Source: Planctomycetaceae bacterium (GTDB taxonomy: Bacteria > Planctomycetota > Planctomycetia > Pirellulales > Pirellulaceae). From it: 13,701 bases of DNA. Position numbers and translations under genes: made by a program. Below, piece by piece: positions 6,180 through 13,701 of this stretch (positions are counted from its first letter, which is position 1; the number at the start of each line of letters is the position of its first letter). The notes beneath the pieces were generated by a model. The model was not told where the DNA came from. It saw nothing but the letters and a program-made list of their open reading frames with translations, and did no database searches. The stretch spans positions 1-13,701 of the forward strand of contig JABHUV010000394.1 in assembly GCA_018658605.1 (NCBI GenBank). Reading direction: 5' to 3'.

Positions 6180-7317
6180 ACAACGAGTGGCGCATCGCCA
6201 AACGATAGACCCGCAATATCGAGTCGTGAAACGCGCGAACTGAAAACAAACTACCAATACGTTCTTTGGCACGGCCAACGCGATCCGCCGCAGCTTTAGG
6301 GTCAAGCAACACGTCTCGCAATGCGGTTGCGAGGCTTTGAGCGTCACCCGCGTCTACCAACAAAGCCGCATGGTCGCCAAATATTTCATCCGTACCACCG
6401 ACGTTTGTCGCGACGACCGGTATTTGACTTGCGGCGGCTTCGAGCAACACACGCCCTAGAGGCTCCTGCAGCGCTGGATGGGCAAGAACATTAATTTGAC
6501 GCAGAAATTCTGGCATCGTATCCACATAACCCAACCAATGCAAACGTCCGGCCAATGGTCCGCTTGTGGCGCGGCAAGCTAAGGATTTTTCGTAATCACT
6601 GCTTTCTTGTTTTTGCGAGTAACGCTCGCCAGCTATTACAACGTGTAGCTGGGGAAACTCGTCGATGATTTTCTCAACCGCGTCACACAATACTGGCCAA
6701 CCTTTTCGCAATCCAATTTGTCCAACGCCACCAATGAGCACTGCGTCACTGGAGAGACCTAATTTACGGCGCCATGTTTCATCCACATTCTCGTTACCGC
6801 TATCATTCGCAGTTTCGCAGAAAACATCTTCGTCAACTCCGTTGAATACCTTGGTGACCCTGTCTGCTTGCACGCCCTGTTCGGTAAGCGCCAGCCTCGT
6901 AGCTGCAGATACAGCTATTAACATATCAACTTGATTCAAATCACTGATGACTTTAGCTGAAACCTTCATGATGTCTCGCACATGACCAACCGTCACGCAT
7001 TTCAAATCCTCCGCCGCCCCAAGAATCCGTGACATGGACAAACTGTTGGCGTGCACGATATCAACATCAAGCCGCTCAACTAATGCGCACAATTCCGCAA
7101 CTAGCTGCTCTAACGGTTTTCGTTGGCCACTGCGATCACGTACGTCAAACGGGATGCACTGAACACCTTGCGCCCTCAACTTCTGCACAAAGGGGCCTTC
7201 ACTTGGGCACAACACGGTTGCCTGAATCGATTCAACTGCGGTCGCCAAGAACGTCAGCAAGGAGTTCTCGCCGCCATTTACAGTCGTGTATTCACAAAGA
7301 TAGGCGACACGCAACAT
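6169..7317 (-). CDS. GT4-type (GT-B fold) glycosyltransferase
   Basis: The 382-residue protein has the two-domain plan of retaining GT-B enzymes. The N-terminal acceptor domain begins LRVAYLCEYTTVNGGEN with the Gly-rich acceptor loop at 15-16, and has DIVHANSLSM around His89. The C-terminal nucleotide-sugar domain starts near 165 after FNGVDEDVF, continues with IGGVGQIGLRKGW (a basic Arg-Lys donor-phosphate site), and carries the E-x7-E motif in EPLGRVLLEA (Glu285, Glu293), followed by PVVATNVGGTDEIF. No signal peptide or membrane helix is seen, so it is probably cytoplasmic or peripheral. It would transfer a sugar from a nucleotide donor to a lipid, polysaccharide or small molecule; specificity cannot be read. 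It lies 22 bases downstream of dapA on the same strand, so co-transcription is likely, but no other glycan genes are nearby. Confidence 0.92.
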   Translation of the reverse strand: MLRVAYLCEYTTVNGGENSLLTFLATAVESIQATVLCPSEGPFVQKLRAQGVQCIPFDVRDRSGQRKPLEQLVAELCALVERLDVDIVHANSLSMSRILGAAEDLKCVTVGHVRDIMKVSAKVISDLNQVDMLIAVSAATRLALTEQGVQADRVTKVFNGVDEDVFCETANDSGNENVDETWRRKLGLSSDAVLIGGVGQIGLRKGWPVLCDAVEKIIDEFPQLHVVIAGERYSQKQESSDYEKSLACRATSGPLAGRLHWLGYVDTMPEFLRQINVLAHPALQEPLGRVLLEAAASQIPVVATNVGGTDEIFGDHAALLVDAGDAQSLATALRDVLLDPKAAADRVGRAKERIGSLFSVRAFHDSILRVYRLAMRHSLSSE

Positions 7318-7339
7318 GAACTACTCAATCCTGTCGGGT

Positions 7340-8227
7340 TTACAGCAACCCATAGTTTTCCAGAGTTTTACGCAATTGCGCCACTTCTGAGTCGTTCAGA
7401 GGTGTCATTGGTAATCGCAATTCTCCGCTGTCCATACCCAACATAGCCATGGCGGCTTTGATTGGAATTGGGTTGGTCGACAAACCTAACATGTCTCGAC
7501 ACAAAGGAAACAACTTGTGGTGCCACTGCTGAGCCGCTGCGATATCGCCGCTGTTAAATGCACTAATTAACGCCATCATATCCTGCGGTACAATATTGCC
7601 GACAACCGAAATAACCCCACTGCCACCAATCGACAACAAGGGAAGCGTTAAGCTATCGTCCCCACTGAGTAACGTTAAATTGGAATTATTCAAAATTTCT
7701 GACGCTTGGTCCAGCGAACCAGTAGCTTCTTTGACCAACGCAATGTTTTCCAATTCGCCCAGACGGCAAATGGAATCTGGTTCAATGTTTTTTCCTGTGC
7801 GACCGGGTATATTGTAAACACAAATTGGTAAATCAATCGTTTCGGCGATAGCCCTGTAGTGTTCGATGAACCCTTGCTGTGTCGGTTTGTTGTAATAGGG
7901 GGCAACAACCAATGCGGCATCGGCTCCATCGGCAGCGGCCCGTTTGGTCAATCTTAATGCCTCGGATGTACTGTTCGAGCCAGTACCCGCCATCACCTGT
8001 ATTCGCCCAGCAGCAGCTTGCACAACTTCCGCGATCCCTTTTTCATTTTCGTCATGGGTTAATGTCGGCGATTCTCCGGTTGTGCCAACGGGGCACAAAC
8101 AATTCGTACCGGCAGCTACGTGGAATTCCACTTGCCGTTTGAGCCCATCAATATCAACCTCACCGTTTCGAAAAGGAGTGGTAATTGCTACTGAGAGTCC
8201 AGAAAATTCAGCGCCTTTGCGAGTCAT
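7340..8227 (-). CDS. dapA: 4-hydroxy-tetrahydrodipicolinate synthase
   Basis: A 295-residue TIM-barrel aldolase that condenses pyruvate with aspartate semialdehyde, the first committed step to meso-diaminopimelate and lysine, in the cytoplasm. All key residues are visible: Thr49-Thr50 in PVGTTGES, Tyr112 in APYYNKP, Tyr138 and Arg143 in VYNIPGRTG, and the Schiff-base Lys166 in ALVKEATGS. These correspond to Thr44-Thr45, Tyr107, Tyr133, Arg138 and Lys161 of E. coli DapA. Length is normal. The presence of Arg143 and the paired Thr residues favours DapA over related lyases such as N-acetylneuraminate lyase. The start ATG at 8227 has AGGA about 10 bases upstream. The gene is followed by the glycosyltransferase gene after 22 bases and preceded by a 154-base spacer, so its own promoter is probably there. 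Confidence 0.97.
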   Translation of the reverse strand: MTRKGAEFSGLSVAITTPFRNGEVDIDGLKRQVEFHVAAGTNCLCPVGTTGESPTLTHDENEKGIAEVVQAAAGRIQVMAGTGSNSTSEALRLTKRAAADGADAALVVAPYYNKPTQQGFIEHYRAIAETIDLPICVYNIPGRTGKNIEPDSICRLGELENIALVKEATGSLDQASEILNNSNLTLLSGDDSLTLPLLSIGGSGVISVVGNIVPQDMMALISAFNSGDIAAAQQWHHKLFPLCRDMLGLSTNPIPIKAAMAMLGMDSGELRLPMTPLNDSEVAQLRKTLENYGLL

Positions 8228-8381
8228 GCGTAAAGATCCTACAAAAATACGACGATTAAATAAAAATTTGAGAGCAACGAAAACAAATAGCTCTCTAAGA
8301 GCTCTATGATACGCTCGATTTACGGTTCTTTAAAGGCATCAAACCAATGCACAAACTCACCAAAACCTGAAGAACTCAAGA
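8228..8381 (-). other. Spacer between the J-like protein gene and dapA
   Basis: 154 bases without a gene. On the minus strand it should contain the end of the upstream transcript (hairpin at 8289-8303) and, nearer 8230-8285, an AT-rich stretch suited to a dapA promoter. I could not settle on a specific -35/-10 pair. Confidence 0.5.
8280..8303 (-). terminator. Possible intrinsic terminator after the J-like protein gene
   Basis: Read on the minus strand, AGCTCT-TAG-AGAGCT (8303 to 8289) is a 6-bp stem with a 3-base loop, followed directly by ATTTGTTTT, a T-rich tract. It lies 79 bases after the stop of the 521-residue gene and before dapA. The stem is only half GC, so efficiency would be modest. 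Confidence 0.4.
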
Positions 8382-9947
8382 TTACTCGGGTGCAAACTCA
8401 TAATCATCGGAAATATAGCCATCGAACAGCTCTATCGATTCTGGCCCCATTTTCCAGAATTCACGAGCTTTTGTCACTTCAAAATCACGCAATTTTTTCT
8501 GCGTAATCACATAGGCAGCCTTAAGCGTCGATTTAAGCGCAAATTCTTCAAAATTAGTGTCGGCTATGCCAAGTGCCAGACCTGTAGAAAGTTGATTACG
8601 CAAGTAGGTCTTCATAGAACCGGCTACTTTGAATGTCAGATCCTGCGGTGACGTCTCGACAACCACTACGATCGTACTCGTACCAATTAGGATCTCCGCC
8701 CCACTCTCATAATTATCGATTGCCTCGTTGGTCAACCGCATAAACTGCGTTAAAAATTCATGCATTGCTTTCAGCCGGATAAACGCCTTTTGCGGTTCGC
8801 CGCTCCGCGCTAAGGGTTCGGCGATCGCCAATTGCTCGGCTGTGATATCAAGATTGCGTTCGCTCAACGCTGCGCGGCCCAATTTAAGCGCCGCGGTTAA
8901 CTTTACAAGCTCCGCGGGTTCGATTGGCTTAGGAGCGGGTTTTGGTTCAGTAGGTTTTGGTTCAGTAGGTTTTGGTTCAGTAGGTTTTGGTTCAGTAGGT
9001 TTTGGTTCAGTAGGTTTTGGTTCAGTAGTTTTTGGTTCAGGGTTTTGCGGATCACCAAAATCTGATGGCATAGAATCAAGCGGTTTCTTCTTAGCTGGCG
9101 GACGCACTTTGACTTTTGTGAAATCCGGTTTCGTTGTTACCCCAGCATCATCGGTCTCCGGTTGTTTTTGCGCCAATTGGGAATCACCGGGGCCCTGCGA
9201 ATCATGATTCGTCACTTTCGCCTGCCGCACGTTATCCCCATAAAAAACAATAGCTGTACCGCCGGTGATTAAAAACAAGACGATGGCTACCCATAGTAGT
9301 GGTAAACTCGTTTTTTTCGACGCACGTCGCCGGTTTCCCTTGATTTGAGGCCCGTCAAATCCACCGGTGGAATGCGATTGTTCAAATAGTCCAGCCGTAT
9401 CCGGCAATGGTGTAACCGCCTGTGCAATTGGAGTCGCGACTTTCACGGATGCTACCGTAGCAATCGGTGCAGCAACCGGAACAGCGACTGCGGTTGGAAC
9501 GATCGAGTGCGCCGCAGCAACTCGCACACTGACGGCTGCACCAGATTGTAAATGTGATGGCGCCATCGAATCCACTGGATTGGCGGTTGCAGCAGAGACT
9601 GCCGGACTGGGGTCAATACGCTCGATCGGCCCTGAACGTTGCACGAGGTTAAGTGCGGTTGGGACTTCGCCAATTGTAAGTTGCTTGTCATACGCAGCTT
9701 TCAAATCCGCATCGAGTAGCGTTGTACTCGCTAAGGCAACTTCATCAAGCAATGCTGCCCACACGGCAGCATTGTTGCCGGGCTTGAATACTCGCATTTT
9801 GGCTAACGCTGTAATTCGACCATTCTCGATTAAGTCATGCGTACACTCGTTGCTGCTGTTAATGCCCAGCAGTTCGTAGTAGGTAGGGCACTTAGGCGCG
9901 GTATCTAAGTCTAAGAACTCTAAGTATGGATTAAACAAATCAGACAT
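8382..9947 (-). CDS. Planctomycete J-like domain membrane protein with Thr-Glu-Pro-Lys-Pro repeats
   Basis: The protein has 521 residues. Residues 1-90 form the degenerate DnaJ-like domain common at the N-terminus of planctomycete proteins: NPYLEFLDL, YYELLGI (23-29), a central helix with LLDEVALA, then LLDADLKAAYDKQL (78-90). The His-Pro-Asp motif that lets true J proteins stimulate Hsp70 is missing, so co-chaperone activity is unlikely. An Ala/Val/Pro-rich linker (about 95-200), a basic patch (GNRRRASKK), a single membrane helix (about 215-237) and a charged Pro-rich stretch follow. Six Thr-Glu-Pro-Lys-Pro units (about 305-337) lead into a helical C-terminal domain (about 338-521) containing one hydrophobic strand pair (EILIGTSTIVVVVETS). 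By the positive-inside rule the J-like part is probably cytoplasmic and the repeat plus C-terminal domain outside. The C-terminal family is not recognised. It is divergent from the alpha-2-macroglobulin gene. Confidence 0.82.
   Translation of the reverse strand: MSDLFNPYLEFLDLDTAPKCPTYYELLGINSSNECTHDLIENGRITALAKMRVFKPGNNAAVWAALLDEVALASTTLLDADLKAAYDKQLTIGEVPTALNLVQRSGPIERIDPSPAVSAATANPVDSMAPSHLQSGAAVSVRVAAAHSIVPTAVAVPVAAPIATVASVKVATPIAQAVTPLPDTAGLFEQSHSTGGFDGPQIKGNRRRASKKTSLPLLWVAIVLFLITGGTAIVFYGDNVRQAKVTNHDSQGPGDSQLAQKQPETDDAGVTTKPDFTKVKVRPPAKKKPLDSMPSDFGDPQNPEPKTTEPKPTEPKPTEPKPTEPKPTEPKPTEPKPAPKPIEPAELVKLTAALKLGRAALSERNLDITAEQLAIAEPLARSGEPQKAFIRLKAMHEFLTQFMRLTNEAIDNYESGAEILIGTSTIVVVVETSPQDLTFKVAGSMKTYLRNQLSTGLALGIADTNFEEFALKSTLKAAYVITQKKLRDFEVTKAREFWKMGPESIELFDGYISDDYEFAPE
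8941..9030. repeat. Six tandem 15-bp repeats coding Thr-Glu-Pro-Lys-Pro
   Basis: On the plus strand the unit is TTTGGTTCAGTAGGT, with starts at 8941, 8956, 8971, 8986, 9001 and 9016. The first five are identical and the sixth has one change (GTAGTT), giving Thr-Thr; a partial seventh unit follows at 9031. Near-identity at the DNA level points to recent expansion by slippage. Changes in copy number would keep the frame and alter only the length of the Pro-rich spacer outside the membrane helix. Confidence 0.96.
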
Positions 9948-10242
9948 TGCAATAACGGAGGTCCTTGAGAATAGCTCCGCGAACGGCGCTACATATTTAT
10001 GTTATTTATGACACGTAAAAATGGTATCCTGTCATTTGCGCGATGTCCGCAAACAACTACTATTAAAACGTATCGTATAGTTAACTGTACGCACTAACTT
10101 TTATTTCAATATTCTATACAATTCGTGGGAACTAATCCTACGTTGTTAGCATCAATAACAATAGATTTATCCTTGTTGTTCCTTTTGAACAGCCGTAAGT
10201 CAAAACGTTTTGCCCCCTGACTCTGCTGAATAGTTTAAACTC
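9948..10242. other. Divergent spacer between the J-like gene and the alpha-2-macroglobulin gene
   Basis: 295 AT-rich bases with no credible gene. Both outward promoters should lie here, but no convincing -35/-10 pair stands out. Visible structure: the 18-bp near-palindrome at 10074-10091, and a spaced inverted repeat ATGACA (10008-10013) / TGTCAT (10030-10035) with a 16-base centre. Neither flanking start has a strong Shine-Dalgarno. Confidence 0.65.
10074..10091. promoter_or_regulatory. 18-bp near-perfect palindrome, candidate operator
   Basis: CGTATAGTTAACTGTACG is symmetric at eight of nine base pairs around the centre of GTTAAC; only 10078/10087 break the match. It sits 126 bases before one divergent gene's start and 151 before the other's, a sensible place for a dimeric regulator serving both. 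A palindrome of this quality is expected by chance about once per window of this size, so location carries most of the weight. Confidence 0.3.
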
Positions 10243-13200
10243 ATGAAACAAATACCACGCCACCAAACATTTGCTGCTTTCGTCCTGCTTACACTGATTT
10301 GCTCGGTAAGCTGGGGTGTTTTTTCCGATCTTAGCAATAGTGACTTGCGTAGTCAAAGTCGCAAACAATTCGCCGAGAATAACATCAAAGAAGCGTATGA
10401 TGGTTTTTCTGAACTGGTAACACGATCCGATACCGGGGGAAAAGAACTGGTCCAAGACATGAGTATGCTCTTTCAATGCATGCAACGTCTCCGTAAACAT
10501 GCAGAATTCGATCAACTCATTGAAAAAATCATCGCCGCACATTCGAAAGATTGGCGAGTTTTAAGCCAAGCAATTCAGCAATATCAATCCGTCCCTAAGC
10601 ATGGCGTTTTAGTTGACAACCAATGGCAACGTGCCCCACAAAGAATTACTGGGCAAGTACTTAATAGCACTGACCGAGATCGAGTCAGAGCATTGCAACT
10701 ATTCGAACAAGCTGTACCGTTTGCGATGCAAGAGCCCAATAAATCGGAAGCGGCACAATTGTTTGTGCAATTAGCCCACGCCTTGCAACTCAACGGCGGT
10801 GCTTGGCGGTTACAAACCATTACAGATCTGACAACCCTGCCGGATTACGACAAGGGGTATGGACGAGGATATGGCGGACAAGGCGCACCTGTAGATTTAG
10901 AAGGCAAACCGGTATACCACAGTTTGGTCCGTTCTTGGAACGACGCTAAAACGGACGGACAGCGGTGGCGGTGGGCACTATCCACCGCAGCGGAAGTCAA
11001 TCCGGCTATCCGCCTTCAGATGCAACTACAACTTGCTCAATTTTTGCACGGGCAATTTGGCGTGCAAACGATGTCTCATTATGGGGCACGTAACAATTGG
11101 GGACGCAATGCCGAGGACGACCAAAATGACGCTCGCAAGGGTCGCTATAGTGTTGACTCACTAAATGATTCAGAAACCATTGCCCAACTCGCTACCGGTG
11201 TTACCCGATTCGATATGCCTGACGAGTTTAACCATATCAAACTATTTCGCGACATCACCACGGCCGCATCCTCGCAGGAAATCAACATTCGCATGCAAGC
11301 TGGTCGGAGTCTCGCGAACATCTATCTAAACCGCCGACAGTTCACCCAAGGCGCCACAGTTCTACGAGACCTCATCAAGCGATTCCCAAGTCAATCTTCC
11401 GTTCGCAACATTAAAACACAACTTCAATCAGTCGTCGGCAATTGGGGCAGTTTCGATCCAATCAGCGGGCAAACCACTAACGAACAAAAAAGTTTCACTT
11501 ACAAATTCCGTAACGCCAGCAAAGTAACCTTTCAAGCTCAGCGCATTGATGTCAACAAACTTATCAACGACATCAAAGCGCACATCAACAACGGTCAACA
11601 ATTCAATACGCTACACACGATTAACAATCTTGGTAGCTTGATTTTCCATAAAAACGAATCAAAGTACATTACTGAGCAAGTCGCCAAGTGGTCTGTTGCC
11701 CTGGAACCGCGAGAAGGCCATTTTGACCGCCGCGTCACTATTGATGTCCCGTTGGACGTAACCGGCGCTTATAAAATTACTGCTAACGTTGAAGGTGGTA
11801 ATACAACTTCAATCGTCTATTGGCTCAACGATACTACACTCGTCAAACTTCCTACCGACGGTGGACAAATGTACTACCTAGCCGACTCGGTTTCGGGAAG
11901 GCCAATTCCCGATGGCATCGTCGACTTCTTTGGTTTCCGCCAAACTCGCACAAAAGAAGGTAAGCTGCAGTATCAGGTCAAACAATTTGTCAAGACAACA
12001 GATGCAAAAGGAATTGTCCAAATAGACAAAACAGTCGCCCCACAAAACTATCAATGGTTAACTTCCGCGCGAACTCCTGGTAAACGCTTTGCCTTCCTCG
12101 GTTTCCACGGCATTTGGTTTGGGCAAATCCATGACCAAACCTATAGCCAAACCAAAGTATTCCTCATTACGGATCGCCCAGTCTATCGACCCGACCACAC
12201 CGTAAAACTCAAAGGGTGGATGCGGAAAGCCCAGTACGACAAAACCGATGTTTCGCAGTTTGCAGGGACTACCGGTTCACTTGAACTCTACAACCCGCGT
12301 GGCGAAAAAGTGCTTAGTAAAGCGATCAAAGCTGATGAATTTGGCGGATTCGAGTTCCAGTGGAAAGCTCCCGAGGATGCGATGCTCGGTACGTATCGAT
12401 TACAGTTACGGGGAATCAGTAATAATCAAGTCAACGGCGGGAATACTTTCCAAATTGAAGAATATAAGAAACCCGAATATGAAGTATCGATTGAAGCGCC
12501 GGAGAAACCTGTAGCACTAGGCGAAGTGATCAAGGCAAAAGTCCAAGCGAAATACTATTTCGGCTCACCCGTGACTCAAGGCACCGTTAAGATCACCGTT
12601 CGTAGACATTCCCATACTGAAAACTGGTATCCCACTGCACGTTGGGACTGGTGTTTCAGTCCCGGTTATTGGTGGTTCTGTTATGACTATCCCTGGTATC
12701 CAGGCTGGAACAACTGGGTCGGCTGTGTTCGTCCCGCGCCATGGTGGTTCGGTAGTCGTCATACTCCACCGGAGTTAGTGATGCAGCAAGAAGTAGAGCT
12801 CAGTGCAGACGGTACAGTCGACGTGGAGATTGACACCGCAATTGCCAAAGAAGTCCATGGCGATATGGATCACCGATATGAGATCGTTGCCGAAGTTCGT
12901 GACCAATCACGAAGAACTATTGTTGGCACTGGTTCGGTCCTTGCCACACGTAAGCCTTTCAAAGTATTTACGTGGGTAGACCGTGGCTATTATCACACCG
13001 GTGACTCCATCAATGCAAACTTTCATGCTCAAACACTCGACAAAAGAGCCGTCCAAGGTAAAGGAAAACTCGAATTATTGAAACTCACTTACGATCGCAA
13101 AGGTGAACCCGTTGAGTCTGTTGTTCAAAAATGGAAACTTGATACCGATGACGAAGGCCGCGCAAGAATCCAGATCAAAGCAGCTAACAAAGGCCAATAT

Positions 13201-13701
13201 CGACTGTCCTACACTGTCGACGATGGTGAAGGTCACGAGATCGAAGGTGGCTATATCTTCACCGTCATTGGCGAGGGATATGACGGATCACAATTTCGAT
13301 ACAGTGACATCGAACTCATCCCTGACAAGCGTGAATACGCACCTGGCGATACCGTAAAATTACAAATCAATACTGAACTGCGAGGCAGTACTGTTTTACT
13401 TTTTGTACGACCGACCAACGGCGTCTATCTACCGCCTAAGTTGGTTCGACTCAATGGCAAAAGCACCGTCGTTGAAATCACCGTCATCAAGAAAGATATG
13501 CCAAACTTCTTTGTCGAAGCCGTAACGATTGCCAATGGGCGAGTGTTTCAAGAAACAAAAGAAATTGTTGTTCCACCTGAGAAACGAGTAATTAACGTCG
13601 CTGTTACACCATCCTCTGAGACTTATAAACCGGGCGAAGATGCCACTGTAAAAGTCCAATTGACCGACCACACTGGAAAACCGTTCGTTGGCACAACGGC
13701 A
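10243..13701 (+). CDS. Secreted TPR / alpha-2-macroglobulin family protein (3' truncated)
   Basis: The frame is open from ATG 10243 to the window end (1153 residues visible). A Sec signal peptide is likely: basic start MKQIPRHQ, hydrophobic core about 9-23, possible cut after Gly25. An Ile before Cys20 argues against a lipoprotein. Residues 30-400 are helical with TPR-like segments (e.g. 350-383). Beta-rich macroglobulin domains begin near 417. ITDRPVYRPDHTVKLKGW (Asp644 to about Trp656) is the classic MG2 signature, and EYKKPEYEV (740-748) opens the next domain. The bait-region-type domain is marked by DKREYAPGD (1028-1036) and ETYKPGED (1126-1133). A Trp-rich insert with three Cys lies at 795-836. 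Bacterial relatives trap proteases or guard the envelope, often beside PBP1C; none is seen here. The thioester domain (CxEQ) would lie beyond the window. No Shine-Dalgarno is seen. Confidence 0.93.
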   Translation, partial: MKQIPRHQTFAAFVLLTLICSVSWGVFSDLSNSDLRSQSRKQFAENNIKEAYDGFSELVTRSDTGGKELVQDMSMLFQCMQRLRKHAEFDQLIEKIIAAHSKDWRVLSQAIQQYQSVPKHGVLVDNQWQRAPQRITGQVLNSTDRDRVRALQLFEQAVPFAMQEPNKSEAAQLFVQLAHALQLNGGAWRLQTITDLTTLPDYDKGYGRGYGGQGAPVDLEGKPVYHSLVRSWNDAKTDGQRWRWALSTAAEVNPAIRLQMQLQLAQFLHGQFGVQTMSHYGARNNWGRNAEDDQNDARKGRYSVDSLNDSETIAQLATGVTRFDMPDEFNHIKLFRDITTAASSQEINIRMQAGRSLANIYLNRRQFTQGATVLRDLIKRFPSQSSVRNIKTQLQSVVGNWGSFDPISGQTTNEQKSFTYKFRNASKVTFQAQRIDVNKLINDIKAHINNGQQFNTLHTINNLGSLIFHKNESKYITEQVAKWSVALEPREGHFDRRVTIDVPLDVTGAYKITANVEGGNTTSIVYWLNDTTLVKLPTDGGQMYYLADSVSGRPIPDGIVDFFGFRQTRTKEGKLQYQVKQFVKTTDAKGIVQIDKTVAPQNYQWLTSARTPGKRFAFLGFHGIWFGQIHDQTYSQTKVFLITDRPVYRPDHTVKLKGWMRKAQYDKTDVSQFAGTTGSLELYNPRGEKVLSKAIKADEFGGFEFQWKAPEDAMLGTYRLQLRGISNNQVNGGNTFQIEEYKKPEYEVSIEAPEKPVALGEVIKAKVQAKYYFGSPVTQGTVKITVRRHSHTENWYPTARWDWCFSPGYWWFCYDYPWYPGWNNWVGCVRPAPWWFGSRHTPPELVMQQEVELSADGTVDVEIDTAIAKEVHGDMDHRYEIVAEVRDQSRRTIVGTGSVLATRKPFKVFTWVDRGYYHTGDSINANFHAQTLDKRAVQGKGKLELLKLTYDRKGEPVESVVQKWKLDTDDEGRARIQIKAANKGQYRLSYTVDDGEGHEIEGGYIFTVIGEGYDGSQFRYSDIELIPDKREYAPGDTVKLQINTELRGSTVLLFVRPTNGVYLPPKLVRLNGKSTVVEITVIKKDMPNFFVEAVTIANGRVFQETKEIVVPPEKRVINVAVTPSSETYKPGEDATVKVQLTDHTGKPFVGTTA

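Noticed and set aside
8941..9030. CRISPR-like array
   Set aside because: The 15-bp units are directly adjacent without spacers and lie inside a coding frame; the same holds for the 51-bp array at 1438-1692.
8728..9207. A 159-codon plus-strand ORF with Gly-Phe-Gly-Ser-Val repeats
   Set aside because: It is the antisense reading of the Thr-Glu-Pro-Lys-Pro repeats; the minus-strand frame is longer and carries a J-like domain and a membrane helix.
9999..10097. A 32-codon plus-strand ORF in the divergent spacer
   Set aside because: Short, without a ribosome site or protein-like pattern, and it covers the putative operator.
10138..10542. A 134-codon minus-strand ORF
   Set aside because: It lies antisense to the signal peptide and N-terminus of the alpha-2-macroglobulin frame, which stays open for 1153 codons; the antisense product resembles no family.

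Overview
The window looks like a piece of a planctomycete chromosome (Planctomycetota, probably Pirellulales-like). This is inferred from gene content, since there is no rRNA here. The clearest markers are a membrane protein with the degenerate J-like N-terminal domain typical of planctomycetes (8382-9947), a secreted TPR plus alpha-2-macroglobulin protein with a Trp-rich insert (10243 to the end), and a DUF58 / DUF4129 pair (2-2310). Base composition by eye is near or slightly below half GC. Shine-Dalgarno sites are weak or absent at most starts, with exceptions at the RNase III and ThiI-like genes. I see no insertion sequences, phage genes, CRISPR arrays, tRNAs or rRNAs.

Layout. (1) 1-2310, plus strand: the 3' end of a DUF58 protein, then a multi-spanning DUF4129 protein whose middle is an acidic Gln/Gly/Asn linker built on five 51-bp repeats. 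(2) 2386-4309, minus strand: an operon-like set transcribed RNase III (rnc), then a 39-codon small ORF that nearly fills the gap, then a PP-loop tRNA-thiolation-like enzyme. It converges with region 1 across a 75-base gap holding a hairpin. (3) 4310-4796: a gene-free divergent spacer with two notable inverted repeats. (4) 4797-6164, plus strand: the Mg2+ channel/transporter MgtE. (5) 6169-8227, minus strand: dapA (lysine/diaminopimelate synthesis) followed by a GT4 glycosyltransferase, which ends 4 bases from the end of mgtE. (6) 8382-9947, minus strand: the J-like single-pass membrane protein with Thr-Glu-Pro-Lys-Pro repeats. (7) 9948-10242: a divergent spacer with an 18-bp near-palindrome. 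(8) 10243-13701, plus strand: the first 1153 codons of the alpha-2-macroglobulin family protein, which runs off the end.

How the genes relate. Most are ordinary housekeeping genes: RNA processing and modification, Mg2+ uptake, cell-wall/lysine precursor synthesis. The envelope-facing genes (DUF58/DUF4129, J-like membrane protein, alpha-2-macroglobulin) are the least characterised. I do not see a clear new multi-gene system. The best second-look items are the hidden small ORF between rnc and the thiolation gene, the DUF4129 protein that carries a repeat linker where TgpA-like proteins have a transglutaminase domain, the Trp-rich insert in the alpha-2-macroglobulin, and the inverted repeats in the two divergent spacers.
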